Notes: generated by a model from the sequence alone, not told the origin. A stretch of 64,000 nt of DNA from Anastrepha obliqua (GCF_027943255.1 NC_072896.1:42062501-42126500); one strand, 5' to 3'. Shown: positions 34,725 to 45,798, counted from the stretch's first letter. Numbers and translations: made by a program.

Positions 34725-35090
34725 AGCACATGCAAGTATTTTTTCAATGTGCTCCGGTATTTGAGGTCCTCTGCATATAAACGTCTACGAATCGTGTCTT
34801 TGGTTACAGTAATATCACTCTTCCCTAAAACTGTTTCAGCTTCACGCAACGATAAGTTCGGCTGTGCCATAACCTAATCAAAGATCCTCTGATCTTACTT
34901 TAGAGACCCTCGTCCGTGGAAGTCGACAACGTTTTTAACTTCGGATACCATCGTACCCATTTATCTATGCACATATTCGTTTTCTTCAAATATTTTGATG
35001 CACATTCACGTGAAATTTTTGTACCTTTAAGGAGCATAGGATCGCTGCTTCAAATCGCTTTTCAGACGTGGAACTCATTTTGTAAAAACA
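34725..35090 (-). pseudogene. Tc1-like transposase N-terminal fragment
   Basis: The minus strand opens MSSTSEKRFEAAILCS (about 35078). A frameshifted ISRECASKYLKKTN and WVRWYPK block follows, the first helix-turn-helix. Then come NLSLREAETVLGKSDITVTK and DTIRRRLYAEDLKYRSTLKK (34870-34735), the second HTH ending in the R-T-KKP-LT junction. The catalytic DDE part is missing beyond 34725. A second Tc1-like family, distinct from the 6.8-kb element, is likely. Confidence 0.8.
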
Positions 35091-35384
35091 ACGTACGCTT
35101 TCTCACTAAACTATTGCAAAACGAAGGTGTATCCGTTAGCTGCCTTTAAATTTGTTTGCTAATGGAACTCTAAGTGTGAATTTTGCAAATCACGCTTCTA
35201 TTAGGCCGACTGTATATTGTATGTGTATGTAATAGCAGTCGCCACTCAGCAGGCAATGACTATCGGCAAACATCAAGAGACATACCATTTCGGATGTTGG
35301 TTCGAGATTCACGATTATAGGTAAACTGGTCAGCACAAAATTAAAATCTAAAACAGATCGAAAATGACTCGGCTTCACTAAAAC

Positions 35385-36140
35385 ACCAACTCGAGTCCCA
35401 CGATGGAGCAGTCCTTACAAAGATAAACGAGAGAGTGAGGAACAAAATCTTGCATATTCTAGAGAATAATTGCGTTCTCACTACAGTCACTCCCGCTGCC
35501 TTTTTCAAAATTTTATCAAACTTATCGAATAGATAGCCAGGGTTGGTGGGGCTGTCAATATAAGCGGTACTGGTTGATCCCAGAATTTCGGTATTTAGGC
35601 ACTTCTCCTGACGTTTCCCCTTTCTTTGGTGCCAGCTAACCTTCCTTAACCTTAGCTCTTCACTCCTAAGCCTCTCCTTGATGGTGTGCGGTTCTATTTG
35701 TAACGAGGCTCTACCCTCTCTCAATGCGACCACTACTTCGTTCCCAGTTATACGTCTGTGTCCTGGTACCCATATGAGTCCGATAGAGCGACTGTGATGA
35801 TGCGATTATGCGTTCCTAACAAATTCAGTCTCTGGATACACTCAAAGACCAGTGCAGACTTAACCTCATAAGATGGCAATGCCTTGAGCGGCGCCCGTCT
35901 GTCGCTTCGCCCATTCCGGATATTCGTGTCTAAGTTGATCGCTGCACATAGATAGACAGTATGCACGTACGCTTGGAAGATGCTTGGAAAACTACGCATC
36001 GGCACAGAATGCTTTGTTTTGGAGCCGTATATTCCAGCGCTCATGCCTTCTGATGCCTTCCAGCCATCTGTATACCAGTGCAGCGTACGCTCTTGAAGTT
36101 TCCTTTCAAGTGCAGGTGCACTCCAGTTCAATGGCAAATA
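35385..36140 (-). pseudogene. LINE RNase H domain relic
   Basis: The minus strand reads WYTDGWKASEGMSAGIYGSK (about 36080), SIFQAYVHTVYLCAAINLD (35985), a scrambled SDSQAALKAL equivalent, PSYEVKSALVFECIQRLNLL (35870-35820), then in another frame GLIWVPGHRRITGNEVVVAL (35780-35730). The catalytic Asp of TDG is kept; the Glu of the QAEV motif is Tyr here. It is an I/LOA-type RNase H from a LINE ORF2. The downstream reading to 35400 is unassigned and the Zn-knuckle is not recognisable. Confidence 0.82.
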
Positions 36141-36464
36141 TTTTTGTGGTAGATTTCAATCCTTTATATGCCTTTGCTGTGAGTATTTCTTGCTCTTTTC
36201 CTATTATTTTTTACATAGAGCTGCAGAATATATCAAATGACTAAAATGTAATGATCACATAATTTCCTGTGCCGATTTACCATAAAAATGTGCACGAAGT
36301 GGAAACTTTGACCACCCTAAAACAAATTCAGATATAAACTTTTAAATCGCTGACGCTGGTATACATTTTCTTGTCTCCTCTCCTCCAGAATACTTTGTCG
36401 GAACTTTGTTATTCAGGCAAAAGTTTATTTTTGTAGTACAGTGCAATTCGGACCCTTTATTGTG

Positions 36465-36668
36465 TGTTTGACCGAGCTCCTGCTCCAATTTGTAATATAC
36501 ATCCTAATGTTGTTCCATCAATTGAGGGGCCCACAGTTTAATGACGTTTCCGCACGGTAGCTTTTTTTCATGAGAAGCTTTTTCAAGAAAAAAATATACT
36601 CAGGAGTTTGCTATTGCTTGCCAAGAGGCGACTACTCCCCTTCGAACCATTGACCGCCTTGCCTTACG
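36465..36668 (-). repeat. tRNA-derived SINE, copy D
   Basis: Sense strand is minus. The distal end starts at tgtttgaccgagctcctgct, and the body runs through tgttgttccatcaattgagg, a ccgcacggtag block and tgctattgcttgccaagagg to a B-box remnant (ccttcgaaccattg, about 36638). The A-box part is eroded. A 20-bp duplication-like patch of tttttcatgagaagcttttt occurs inside. Confidence 0.8.
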
Positions 36669-36820
36669 CTTATTCAAATTTACTAAATTCATTTGAATAC
36701 TTTAGTTGCGCTGAAAAATTGTGATCTCCACATCGATAGTGGTGACTTTTTTCCAACTCTACTGTAGAAGTGTGCATACAAAATGATACAGGTATTCAAG
36801 CTCACAAACAATTTGGTAGG

Positions 36821-36842
36821 GTAATTAATTTACGTGTTTTTA
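36821..36842. repeat. MITE end fragment
   Basis: tttggtagggtaattaattt matches the right end of the 21560 MITE family (tagggtaattaattttg). Only this end is present. Confidence 0.45.
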
Positions 36843-36849
36843 TTTATTT

Positions 36850-38035
36850 GCTCTTACACGTTGATCCTTCTTGGAACTGAAAAAACACCAAATGGCGTGA
36901 AGTCAAATAAAAAATTCGTGGAATAAAACTCTTTAACTTAAATCATATGCACAAAAATGTATAAATAAATTATTAAGAATGGAAATGTTCGAATTTATAT
37001 AACTGTTTGAGTAAGAATTTACTTGGTTCAGAGAAGCCCGAATTTAATGAGTTCTTACACCTACACGACGTAGTGAATACAGAATGTGGCGCCTTTCGAA
37101 AGCCGCTACTTTATTTTTGGCAAATTTAAAAAATGCGCAACGTCAGTACTCGGATAGAATTTATTTATAACACTTTACAACAAGAAATATTGTAACTTTC
37201 CTGTTGGGAGTCCTCGAGTAGGTGCGCGCAAATTAAAAACAATCAAAATTTCGTGCATAAATTTTAATAAAAGAGGAATAAGAAATAGAAGAAAACAGAA
37301 AATATTACCTTCCGTTGGAAAAAGATTTGTTCTTACGCGAATTATGTGAAACAGTAAAAGTGCGGAGGAAGTGTCAAATAATTTCCAAAAATTCAATTTG
37401 AAAATGACGCACATACATCCAGACATACAATGTTAAAAGTGCACACACACACATAAACAAATATAACGCAATTTCCCCACTCTATGCAAACTTGAATCCA
37501 CCCATTCCCAATACATACGCAAACACCTATAACCATTCATCTTCCCTCTCCATACACGGCCTCTTGTAAACTACGAGGATGTAGAGGTATGAGGTTGTGG
37601 GTGTTTGGGCACTTCTCCGCTCTCTTCAACATTGCTCACATGTGATTGAAGAAAGGCGTTAGAGCATACGAAGCCATGCGATAAAAAAGAATGTTTCATT
37701 GCAAGGCAAAATATGGAATAAAAGTGGTAGGATGGGATGTCACCTCTCTTCTAACTCCCTTCATTTACAAACCCACCCACTGCAGCTTGCGAGCGGCGGC
37801 CGGAAAACGCTGGTGTAGGATGTCACATTCGCTAGTGTTGTAAAGACTAAAGAAATGGCATCCAGTGGATGTGTGGGAATACATGTATGTGTGTACAAGT
37901 ACATATACTTATATTACAAATATATGCATATATGAACGAATAAATATGGCAAAGTATCCGTCTACCTACGTGTGGTGATGTAGGGTTTCGTTGGAAAATC
38001 GGCTAATGTGATTGTGACAGCGGCAAACTCACCGG
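36850..38035. other. Spacer without recognised genes
   Basis: (CA)n at 37439-37452, tatgcatatatgaacg-type runs at 37885-37950. No coding motif. A donor-like ccg/gtgagtttg on the minus strand at about 38030 lacks a supporting exon. Confidence 0.4.
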
Positions 38036-38041
38036 ATTGCG

Positions 38042-39250
38042 TTGCCTTTAATTTGCGGCACAGTGACTAATTCTCATGACACACCTGTTAAACAGATATC
38101 TAAAGTTTTAGCTTTAGCTTTAATTTTAATTGTACGTATTATACTTGGCCGGTTAAAAATCCACCTTGAAGCATCGATTAGTTCCTGCCAAGCTGGATTT
38201 CGTTCTGGCTTTTTCTATGCAAAGCATATCAACACACTCCGTATTATCATGGAAAAATGCACCGAGTATGACTCCACACTTCACTTGCTGTTCATCGATT
38301 TCGAAAAAGCGATCGATAGCGGAAGAGAGGAGAGGAACACTTTTACTGCTGGCTGGCGTTCGGCAGGATTGCATTCTATCGCAATCCTTTTCCTGCTGGT
38401 ATTTGAAAACGTTCTAAACGTTTCTTTTGCTAACGGGAACCACCAAAGAGGTATTCAGTGACAGATCAACAATGTACACTTAAACTATGGAGCATAGCCG
38501 ACGACGTTTGTCTGCTTTCGTATAGGATGTGCGATCTAAAATCGATGGCTCAGTCAATGCCACAACAATTGCAAGCAACAGGACTTAAGATCAACCTAAG
38601 AAAGACAGAAGCATCTTGTCTGAGTTTCTCCTCATCACATTATTTAAGAGTGGGTGTGCAGGTCTTTAAAAACGTGGATAATTTTTGCTACTTGGGATGT
38701 ATGATCGCCGCAGATGGAGGAAGTGATGCTGATGTTGAAAGTTTTTATAATTACCAAAGCCACGGCGCCGTTCGGTATTCTTGCAGTACTCTATTTTGTC
38801 AGAGAAAACATAACTACTAGCATCAAGCTGCGAATTTTCAACGCACGTGTCACGTGCGGCTGTACAACGTGGATGGTCACCGCAATGATCACTAGCCGTC
38901 CCCAAACATTCATTAATCGCTGTTTGCAGCGCAAAATGCGAATTTTCTGTCCTCGAACTACATACATATATCTAACACCGAACTACTGAGGAAGGCTAAT
39001 CAATCCTATGTGGCGACTGAAGTGCGCAGAAGGAAATGGCAATGGATCGGCCATACGCTGAGGAAGAGTGACGACAACATCGCCAAACAGGCGTGGCGAA
39101 GGAACCCCTTCCAAAAAACATGACGAAATGCCGTTCAACGGAGGCGAAAATGCGGTCTTTGAATAAGACGTGGAATGAACTTAGAGCCCTTGTACAAAAC
39201 CGTGTTCTTTGGCGAAGAGGAGTTTTTGGTGCCCTATGCTCCAACTAGGA
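38042..39250 (+). pseudogene. RTE-like LINE reverse-transcriptase pseudogene
   Basis: Longest LINE relic in the window. The plus strand reads ISKVLALAL (38097), SCQAGFRSGFFYAKHINTLR (38190), LHLLFIDFEKAIDS (38280-38320, first catalytic Asp), WSIADDVCLLSYR (38490, YADD equivalent, Tyr lost) and LKINLRKTEASCLSF (38590). It continues with VDNFCYLGCMIAADGGSDAD (38675), KLRIFNARVTCGCTTW (38826), QTFINRCLQRKMRIF (38905), RRRKWQWIGHTLRKSDDN (39020-39075) and LVQNRVLWRRGVFGALC (39190-39240). About five frame changes, plus loss of part of the palm between FIDF and ADD. Endonuclease missing, so 5'-truncated. Confidence 0.88.
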
Positions 39251-39629
39251 GGTAATATATTTATTACAAAACCTTTTCTTTCAATTTATATGTATATACA
39301 TACAGCTCACTACCCTCAGCTGACTTTCTGAAACAAGGCCAAGCCTGTTTATTTCTATAACCTCTCACCGCGGGACTACCGTCATCTGTAATTCTACCAT
39401 ATTACATCTCTTCTGGCTTTTTTTGGCTATATGTAAAGACGACTTTGGCGTTTTGTTGCACTAATTCTAAGATGTTTTGTTCTAGCCAAGATTGCACGCT
39501 CAGGACCCCATGGCTCGTGTTGTTGCGGATATCGCCTAAATTTTAAGCTATCACAAAACCGCAATGTTGTCACCGAAGCCATTTATCTTTGTTCCCTCTA
39601 GAATCGTAACACGAAGAACACCAGTCGTA

Positions 39630-39835
39630 TATTATATTCTACAGCAATGGCCCGGGAACATTGATGTACTGGAGCACAGAATTCTGCCATAAAAGTGGCT
39701 ACGCATTATTGGCCCCAGGTAAGTGGAGACTCCAATTTGCTCCAGAGCGACTAGGATTTTCGCCCAATTTGCAGAGTCAATTGCATTCCTGACGTCTAAG
39801 GTGATAATCAGACAATACTCTTTGGGACAGCCTAT
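39630..39835 (-). pseudogene. LINE reverse-transcriptase palm fragment
   Basis: The minus strand reads CLIITLDVRNAIDSANWAKI then LVALEQIGVSTYLGPIMRSH, matching the first-aspartate palm block of Jockey/I-type LINEs. It lies downstream of an RNase H on the same strand, the reverse of the natural order, so it is either a second head-to-tail fragment or the product of a rearrangement. Confidence 0.8.
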
Positions 39836-39837
39836 TT

Positions 39838-40279
39838 CTCTTGGGGACAACTTATTTATACCACTTCGTATTCGTTATAAAATGCCGTCTGTCTCGCCAG
39901 TTCATCAGCTTTCTCATTTTATTTAATGTTCCTATGGTCATGTGCCCAGATGAGAGTGATGTCTGTCGCACGTTAAAGCATTAAGTTCTTCTTTACATTG
40001 ACTGACCAGTTTTGAATTGGTTGTAGGTGACTTTAAAGCTAAGATGGCTGCTTGACTATCTGAAAAAATATATACTCCCGATAGTTGTTGCGGATGGTTT
40101 TTAATTATCCTGCAAGCTTCCCTTATCCCGAGAACTTTTGCTTGAAAAATACTTTTCCAATTTCGCAACCGGAAAGAAGTTTCGAGGTCTTTCGAATATA
40201 CACCGGCGCCGCCGCCGCAATCCATCTTGGATCCGTATGTGCAAAGTGCAGTTGTATTCTCTTTGATTACTGAATTCAA
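39838..40279 (-). pseudogene. LINE RNase H domain relic
   Basis: The minus strand reads TYGSKMDCGGGAGVYSKDLE (about 40225; usual TDG has become TYG, removing the first acidic residue). It continues with SIFQAKVLGIREACRII (40140; QAE has become QAK) and GVYIFSDSQAAILALKSPTT (40080-40020, Asp kept), then CKEELNALT. After a frameshift come LIWAHDHRNIK-NEKADELARQ (39955-39895). Two of the catalytic acidic positions are lost. I/LOA-type LINE. Confidence 0.84.
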
Positions 40280-40350
40280 ATACGTGTGGAGAACTTTAGT
40301 TTGAACTCTATTCCAAAGTCTAGTATTGCTATAGTAAAATCTATGAGTTG

Positions 40351-40590
40351 CTAGTAAGCCTTTGGTTGTCCAAACAGCCTAGCATTCCAAAAACCACCTT
40401 CTTTTATTCTGAAGGCGGTATTCATTGCTGCTAGCAGTAGTTGTAAGTCTATTGGTAAATGGTAGAGCATGACAGTGAGTGCCTCTGCTGGACACGATCT
40501 CATAGCTTCAGTTATTCTTGCAGAGGCTGCTCGTTGTACGCTTGTTAGCCGCTTAAAGTTGGTGCGATAGTGGATTAAAGGTTTAAGCAT
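40351..40590 (-). pseudogene. LINE ORF2 thumb region fragment
   Basis: A 79-codon minus frame reads KRLTSVQRAASARITEAMRS, then CPAEALTVMLYHLPIDLQLL. This is the segment between reverse transcriptase and RNase H in I/LOA-type ORF2 (usual form: L--vQR-a-l-itga-rttPt-aL-v-L-l-Pldl). It sits directly upstream of the RNase H at 40279 with correct order and spacing, so both probably belong to one copy. Confidence 0.82.
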
Positions 40591-40599
40591 CCAAGAAAG

Positions 40600-42580
40600 A
40601 TATTTTTTCGCATGAATATACTTCTTTGGTCACCCACTGTAAGTTTCATAAACCTGACTTCCTCGTACAATATAAATACATACATACATATATATGTAGA
40701 TATGTATAAGTATGTATGGGAGGCGTGCATTTGGGCGTGAGTTGTTGGTTTCAGCAGTTGAATGGAGCATATATGCTTATGAATAAGTACTAACGGATAT
40801 TGTGTGTTTTTGCTGGCTCATATCAAGAGATGTATGTGTGTATGTATGAGTAGAGAGTATATCGTTGTATGATGTATCCAACTTAAACTGTGGGGTGTGA
40901 TAAAACTCGAGGATTATACCGTATTATGGTATTCATAATTGTGTCTCTTACACACATCATCCCACACAGCCAGACATGAAAAACGAGAGTCACAACAAAA
41001 AATTCACCGCGCGGGGAAAACAAGGTAAGAAATTGTGGAAATATACAAAAAATTCTACTGTAGCATGTACTAAATTAGATTGGAAGGCATTTTATCTAAG
41101 ACACACACACAGCCACCAGTATGCATATATGTATACATGTAACTACAAATTTTGCGCATATGAGTGCGTGCCATTTGTGGCATGTTTAAGCCGTGACTGT
41201 GACCGGCGTCAGCTTTTTGGTTTTTGCTGGAGCTTCTGCCTTCTGAACATTTACCGCACCAGCAGGATTTACGATTTATGAGCTCGTGAAATGAATTAGC
41301 ATCGAAGGACCTAGCAAAGCAGCATTTAAGCGAATCAGAGCCAGCAGTGCATATACACACGCGTACTTAGACACATCTAAAGGTACCTACATGCATACAT
41401 ACATACATGATTTCTGAATACTGCAGATAGAAAGCGCAAATTGTTAATTTGATAAGCAAATAAAAAAGAGTCAACGAAGTGATGAGTTACCTTTTTTCAT
41501 CCAACCGCTCGCAGTAAATGAAGTGACTAGGACGAATGGCATACACATTCGAGCAACGGTATACACTTTTGATGACAATTATACTCACGCTTCGACGGCG
41601 CCGATGAGTAAATGTGCAACCTCGAAATATCAGTTGATAAAGCTTTGACTCAGGCGATGATAATGAGCTGTGCACAGCAGTAGTAAAAATTATGGAAATC
41701 GCAGAAGTAAAACCGTAAAAGTGATTTTTAAATGTTGTCATTGTCCGTATTAGCGTATGAAATGTATGAAACAGGGTTGGAGGACAACTCTGACGGTACT
41801 ACCGCATTGCACAAAATTTAATTAAAACGAAGCATGGCCAAGAGAGAGAGAGAGAAAGAAAGTGAGAAAACAAAGCGAAAGCTTCGATGTAAAAAAAGGA
41901 CACCGAATGAAGCACTCATTCATCATCAATTCATTAAGAACGCATCAAGTGCGATGGTGCATGGTGAAGTAGCTGCAATAACAACAATCGAACAAAGAGA
42001 ACATTGCAGCTACATTTGCAATGTGACATTGCCGTTCGACATCAACATAGTAATCGTGAGGTAGTGTTGGTGATGATAGTGGTGGAGGCGGTGATGTTGG
42101 AAGCGCAGTAGCTTTTAAAAAGCGTGCATTAATTGTGAGTTATGACAGTTTAAGCGGACATCATTAAAAGCAGCTCGAAAAGAAAAATTAAAAAAGACTA
42201 TAATTCAAATTAAAATTCCAATGCCATTTAGTGGCATGGCATGGCATGCCTCCACCTCTCTGCAGTTGAGCTCATTATTTGTAGTCGTTTGCGTGTGACA
42301 ACAACCACTTCTGGCTTCGTATGCCACTCATGCTATGCAGTAAAAAATTACTTTCCATTTACTTTTTTTTCGACAAGCCAACGCACCCATAAAACTATTG
42401 CCAAGAATTTTTAATGAGCATGGAATTTTATAAAACAATTGATGTTTGACTGATATCGAGAGAAAACATTGCCTTCGATTTTGCTACTCAGTGCACTCGT
42501 ACAAGTTAACTTGGCCTCGGTGCTGGCAATATTCATTCTAAGTACACTTTTATTTACCATTGGGTTATGAAAGTGCAAAT
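40600..42580. other. Spacer without recognised genes
   Basis: tacatacatatatatgtaga run at 40676-40720, (CA)n at 41100, ctacatgcatacatacatac at 41386. Open frames at 40976-41281, 41070-41360, 41487-41741 and 41834-42064 have no domain motifs. A donor-like gtgagtata on the minus strand at 41575 was noted but is unsupported. Confidence 0.45.
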
Positions 42581-42593
42581 GTATGCACCTATA

Positions 42594-42917
42594 AAAATAA
42601 AAATAAAAAAAATAAATAATTGGCGCGTACACTTCTGTTAGGTGTTTGGCCGAGCTCCTCCTCCTATTTGTGGTGTGCGTCTTGGTGTTGTTCGACAAAT
42701 GGAGGGACCTACAGTTTCAAGCCGACTCCGAACGGCAGATATTTTTATGAGGAGCTTTTTCATGGCATACACTCTGAGGCTTGCCATTGCCTGCCGAGAG
42801 GCGACCGCTATTAGAAAAATGTTTTTATTAATTTTGCTTTCACCGAGATTCGAACCAACGACCTCTCTGTGAATTTCGAATGGTAATCACGCACCAACCC
42901 ATTCGGCTACGGCGGCC
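42594..42917 (-). repeat. tRNA-derived SINE, copy E, with 13-bp target duplication
   Basis: Best copy, sense on minus. The head (complement of 42840-42917) has A-box TAGCCGAATGGG and B-box GGTTCGAATCTC, the Pol III internal promoter elements of a tRNA. A ~230-bp body follows, and then a conserved gcgccaattatttatt end with a T-rich sense tail. Direct repeats GTATGCACCTATA at 42581-42593 and 42918-42930 show it was inserted by target-primed reverse transcription. Confidence 0.92.
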
Positions 42918-42934
42918 GTATGCACCTATACGTT

Positions 42935-43600
42935 TGCAAAAAACAAATGAATTTGTGTGTTCGAGAATTTTAGAATTTGCAACTTTTGTATGAGTGGCTG
43001 AGTGGCGGGTGAATATGGCAATTAGCAGCTAATTTGTGCGAAATAGGGCGTAAACTAATTCCGAGCTCAAATGAATAGGATTTAAAATAAATAATTACGA
43101 AATTATATTTATTTTTTTATTAAAAATAGGCAGTAATTCAATTTTAAATCACATTAATGAATTGAATCGTTGGCATCTAACGATTAAGGACGAGCTGCTT
43201 GAAGGAAAAAAAGATGGTTGCATCGATTGGTCCTAAACAATTTGGACTCATGTTTTGTGCTGGATCTACGCGCATGAGCTGGAATCCAAACAAAGTTTAT
43301 TATTTTATATATTATATATTATATATGTTATATTAGTTTATTATTTGGGAACAAAAAGTGGTAAACTGTGCCGACCTTTGCCCAACTAGGGTTGCCAAAT
43401 GATACGTCATCTTTTAAAATTTGGCCTACCAAGAGCCAAACCTCAAAACTCACCGACATATGTTTACAACAAAAATTTATACACATTTGATTTTACAATT
43501 TCTTGAACACAAAAAATGCGCAATAATTTATATACGGGGTGCATAGGGTAGTTGAGGGCATGCATAAATGTGGCTTTAAATTCCCGAAACCATTATTTTT
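42935..43600. other. Spacer upstream of the maT-like pseudogene
   Basis: Contains a tatattatatatgttatatt run at about 43306-43335. The terminal inverted repeat of the following transposon is probably within 43350-43600 but could not be matched to a 3' end. Confidence 0.4.
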
Positions 43601-43625
43601 CTCTTTGCTCTTTTTCAGATAAAAT

Positions 43626-44634
43626 ATGGAGGACTACAACAAAACTGAAGAAATGAAGAGACTTGCAGTTATCGTCGTCATATTTACAAATCACACCAAT
43701 TTAGAAATCCCAAATTTTCTTAAGTGCGTCGGTCCTTTCGTTCATTAAGTTCGCCGGAAATTGGAAGCATTAAGCGGCGATGAAAAATCTGCACCAATTT
43801 GCAAAAAAACACGAGGAATGTTCTGATACTATACGATCTGCTGAATTTTTTCAACAAGTACAAGCAATCATTGACGAGGACCCTTCAAAATCAATGAGGG
43901 TACTCGCGAGGGAGCATAATGTTTCTGAGGGTCTTATCCGTCGACTTGTCTATGAAGATCTTATGCGCGTAAAACAGTTTATGTCGGAGCAAACACGAGC
44001 ACTGCGAGTTATTCGATCGAAACGCTTTCTGAACAGAATTAAAGACCCTGAAGCACCTGAAATGTTATGATTTCTTTCTGACGAAAACAAGTTTGATCAA
44101 TACCAAAAGACCACGCGTTGAAATGACAGATGGATATGTTCTAGTCCTTCCGAGGTTTTTGTTACCATGCACACGAAGTTTCCAGCCACAATTATTGTTC
44201 TAGGTGTTGTGAGCCACAAAGTACATGTCATGCGACCAAACTTCTTTACTCAAGGTTTTCGAATGAGTTCTGTAAATTGTGCTGTCGAGGTTCTAGAGAC
44301 CGTAATAAAAGCCTGGATTAATAGTACAAGACTCTGCTCCTTCCCACAAACCGATGGCGACACAAGATTGGATGGCTGAAAATTTCCATGACCACATAAG
44401 ACTGAACTAATGGCCGCCTAACTCACTAAACCATAATCCCTTGGATTACTACGTACCAAAAAGAAACCTCATAACACCATTTCGTCTCTGAAGGCCGCAA
44501 TTGATACCGATATGGTCAATATAAATATGGAGGTTTTGATTCGGGCATGCAATCGTTTCCGGATCCGGATCGAGGAGGTTATTGCATCTAATTTATATTT
44601 TATTGAATGGTTTTCTAGATATATAATAAGTTAA
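43626..44634 (+). pseudogene. maT-like DD37D transposase pseudogene, nearly full length
   Basis: From an ATG at 43626 the frame reads MEDYNKTEEMKRLAVIVVIF. A frameshift near 43780 is followed by HTH segments (FFQQVQAIIDEDPSKSMRVL, NVSEGLIRRLVYEDL), then SEQTRALRVIRSKRFLNRI. The catalytic blocks are FLSDENKFDQ (first Asp, about 44075), MHTKFPATIIVLGV (44167), QDSAPSHK (Asp at 44330-44332) and HNPLDYYV (Asp at 44444-44446). The last two aspartates are in one frame with exactly 37 codons between them, hence DD37D. The C-terminus reads IRACNRFRIRIEEVIA. There is an in-frame stop between the two aspartates and a third frame change after VLETVIKAWI. Confidence 0.86.
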
Positions 44635-44714
44635 TGTTGTGTAAAAAATTCGTGAAGTTTCATTAAATTTTGTTCCTAATAATTATCACCACCTATTCGG
44701 CTACAGAGGTCGAT

Positions 44715-44902
44715 ATCATCGGCATACACCAACAATTGTACGCTCTTATAAAAAATTGTGCCTGGGCGATTAAGTTCTGCGGCTCGTACGATCCTCTCCA
44801 ACATTAGGTTAAAGAAGTCACACGACAGCGAGTCACCCTGTCTGAAACCTCGTTTGGTATCAAACGGCTCAGAGAGGTCCTTCCCAATTCTGACGGCGTA
44901 TG
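44715..44902 (-). pseudogene. RTE-like LINE reverse-transcriptase palm (YADD part)
   Basis: The minus strand reads YAVRIGKDLSEPFDTKRGFR, QGDSLSCDFFNLMLERIVRA (44850-44790) and LLVYADDIDLCSR (44740-44705). The QGD-LS and YADD motifs are conserved reverse-transcriptase boxes. This stretch is free of stops, so the copy is comparatively young. Its 5' continuation is separated from it by the mitochondrial insert at 44903-45106 and resumes at 45107. Confidence 0.88.
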
Positions 44903-45106
44903 TATCATTCTAATGTATCTTTATTTTATTTTAATAAGTCTTTAAATAATTATTTAGTGAGTTATTTTTCTGGTTCAATATGATTTATACCTTATATTTC
45001 TACTTATGGTGTAATTAATTCTCCTTTAGTTTTAGGTAGAGTTGTTTATAAGTCTTTTGATCAGGGGTGATCTGAATTTATGGGAGGACAGAATTTGTAT
45101 ACCCTT
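44903..45106 (+). other. Nuclear mitochondrial insert (NUMT), ND5 C-terminal segment
   Basis: With the invertebrate mitochondrial code, 44942-45103 reads without stops: LNNYLVSYFSGSMWFMPYIS, then TYGVINSPLVLG, and VVYKSFDQGWSEFMGGQNLY. Two in-frame TGA codons (44981-44983, 45068-45070) fall where ND5 proteins have conserved Trp (MWFMP and DQGWSE), and ATA codons fall at Met positions. This is the near-C-terminal region of insect NADH dehydrogenase subunit 5. It lies inside an RTE-like LINE relic of opposite sense, so it is a nuclear copy. Boundaries are approximate. Confidence 0.85.
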
Positions 45107-45336
45107 TCATGGGTCTTTTCCAAGATTTGGCGTATTGTGAATATTTGGTCGGTGGTAAACTTTCCAGGTCTAAAGCCGTCGGCGCCCGCGGCTTTGTTGT
45201 TCTCTAGCCGCGTTATCGCCATTCTCACCTCGTCATGGTCGGGTAGCGAAACGACATTTCCGTCGTCAACGATTGGGATATCGGGATATTCACATTCTCT
45301 GTGACAAGCGCAGCTGTCACTATTTCCATACGTCAC
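45107..45336 (-). pseudogene. RTE-like LINE reverse-transcriptase fingers region
   Basis: The minus strand reads VSLPDHDEVRMAITRLENNK then AAGADG (45250-45180), the conserved KA-G-DG entry motif of LINE reverse transcriptases. It joins abruptly to PGKFTTDQIFTIRQILEKTH (45165-45110), skipping about 60 residues that normally lie between. The reading stops at KTHE, exactly where the ND5 insert begins. It is the 5' part of the same LINE copy as 44715-44902. Confidence 0.86.
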
Positions 45337-45339
45337 TGC

Positions 45340-45798
45340 AGTTCCATCTACTTAGACAAAACTGGCATCTAGTTGTACCTCCTGAGACTCACTCACTTAA
45401 TTTATACCAACTGCGGCCCTTCGATGTCTCCTAGTAATCACTGCTCTTAGTAAATTAAGATGGCATTAAGACGGCAACTTCTTTAGTTCTTAAATCTCAT
45501 TTTATTCTCACTTAAATCTCAAATATTTAAAGATACATAATTGTAGAAAAGTATATATAACTCTTCGAATCAATAATCAGTTCTACGCTATAGGAAAAAA
45601 GAAGCGTAGAATTGGCGATTCTTTCATCCACAAATATTATCAGTCAAGACAAGCGGAGGCAACTATGAAAAATTGCGTTCGTGTTGTCAGCTATTCTGAA
45701 TCGGTTTAGTACATGATAAATTTATGAATATTTATACAAAAAAGAGTGAATGCATTGATAGACAGGTAGAAGTGGCAGGCGGTCTTTAAACTACTAAC
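45340..45798. other. Spacer
   Basis: No motif on either strand; might include eroded LINE sequence upstream of the fingers region. Confidence 0.35.

Noticed and set aside
39714..39728. cccag/gtaagtgg on the plus strand as another ratchet point
   Set aside because: No pyrimidine tract precedes it, and it lies in LINE-derived DNA.
41480..41700. Possible minus-strand exon ending at a gtgagtata donor (41575)
   Set aside because: The acceptor is weak, the peptide is unrecognised and no neighbouring exon could be found.
42840..42917. tRNA gene
   Set aside because: A- and B-boxes are present, but it is the head of a dispersed SINE with a long body and target duplication.
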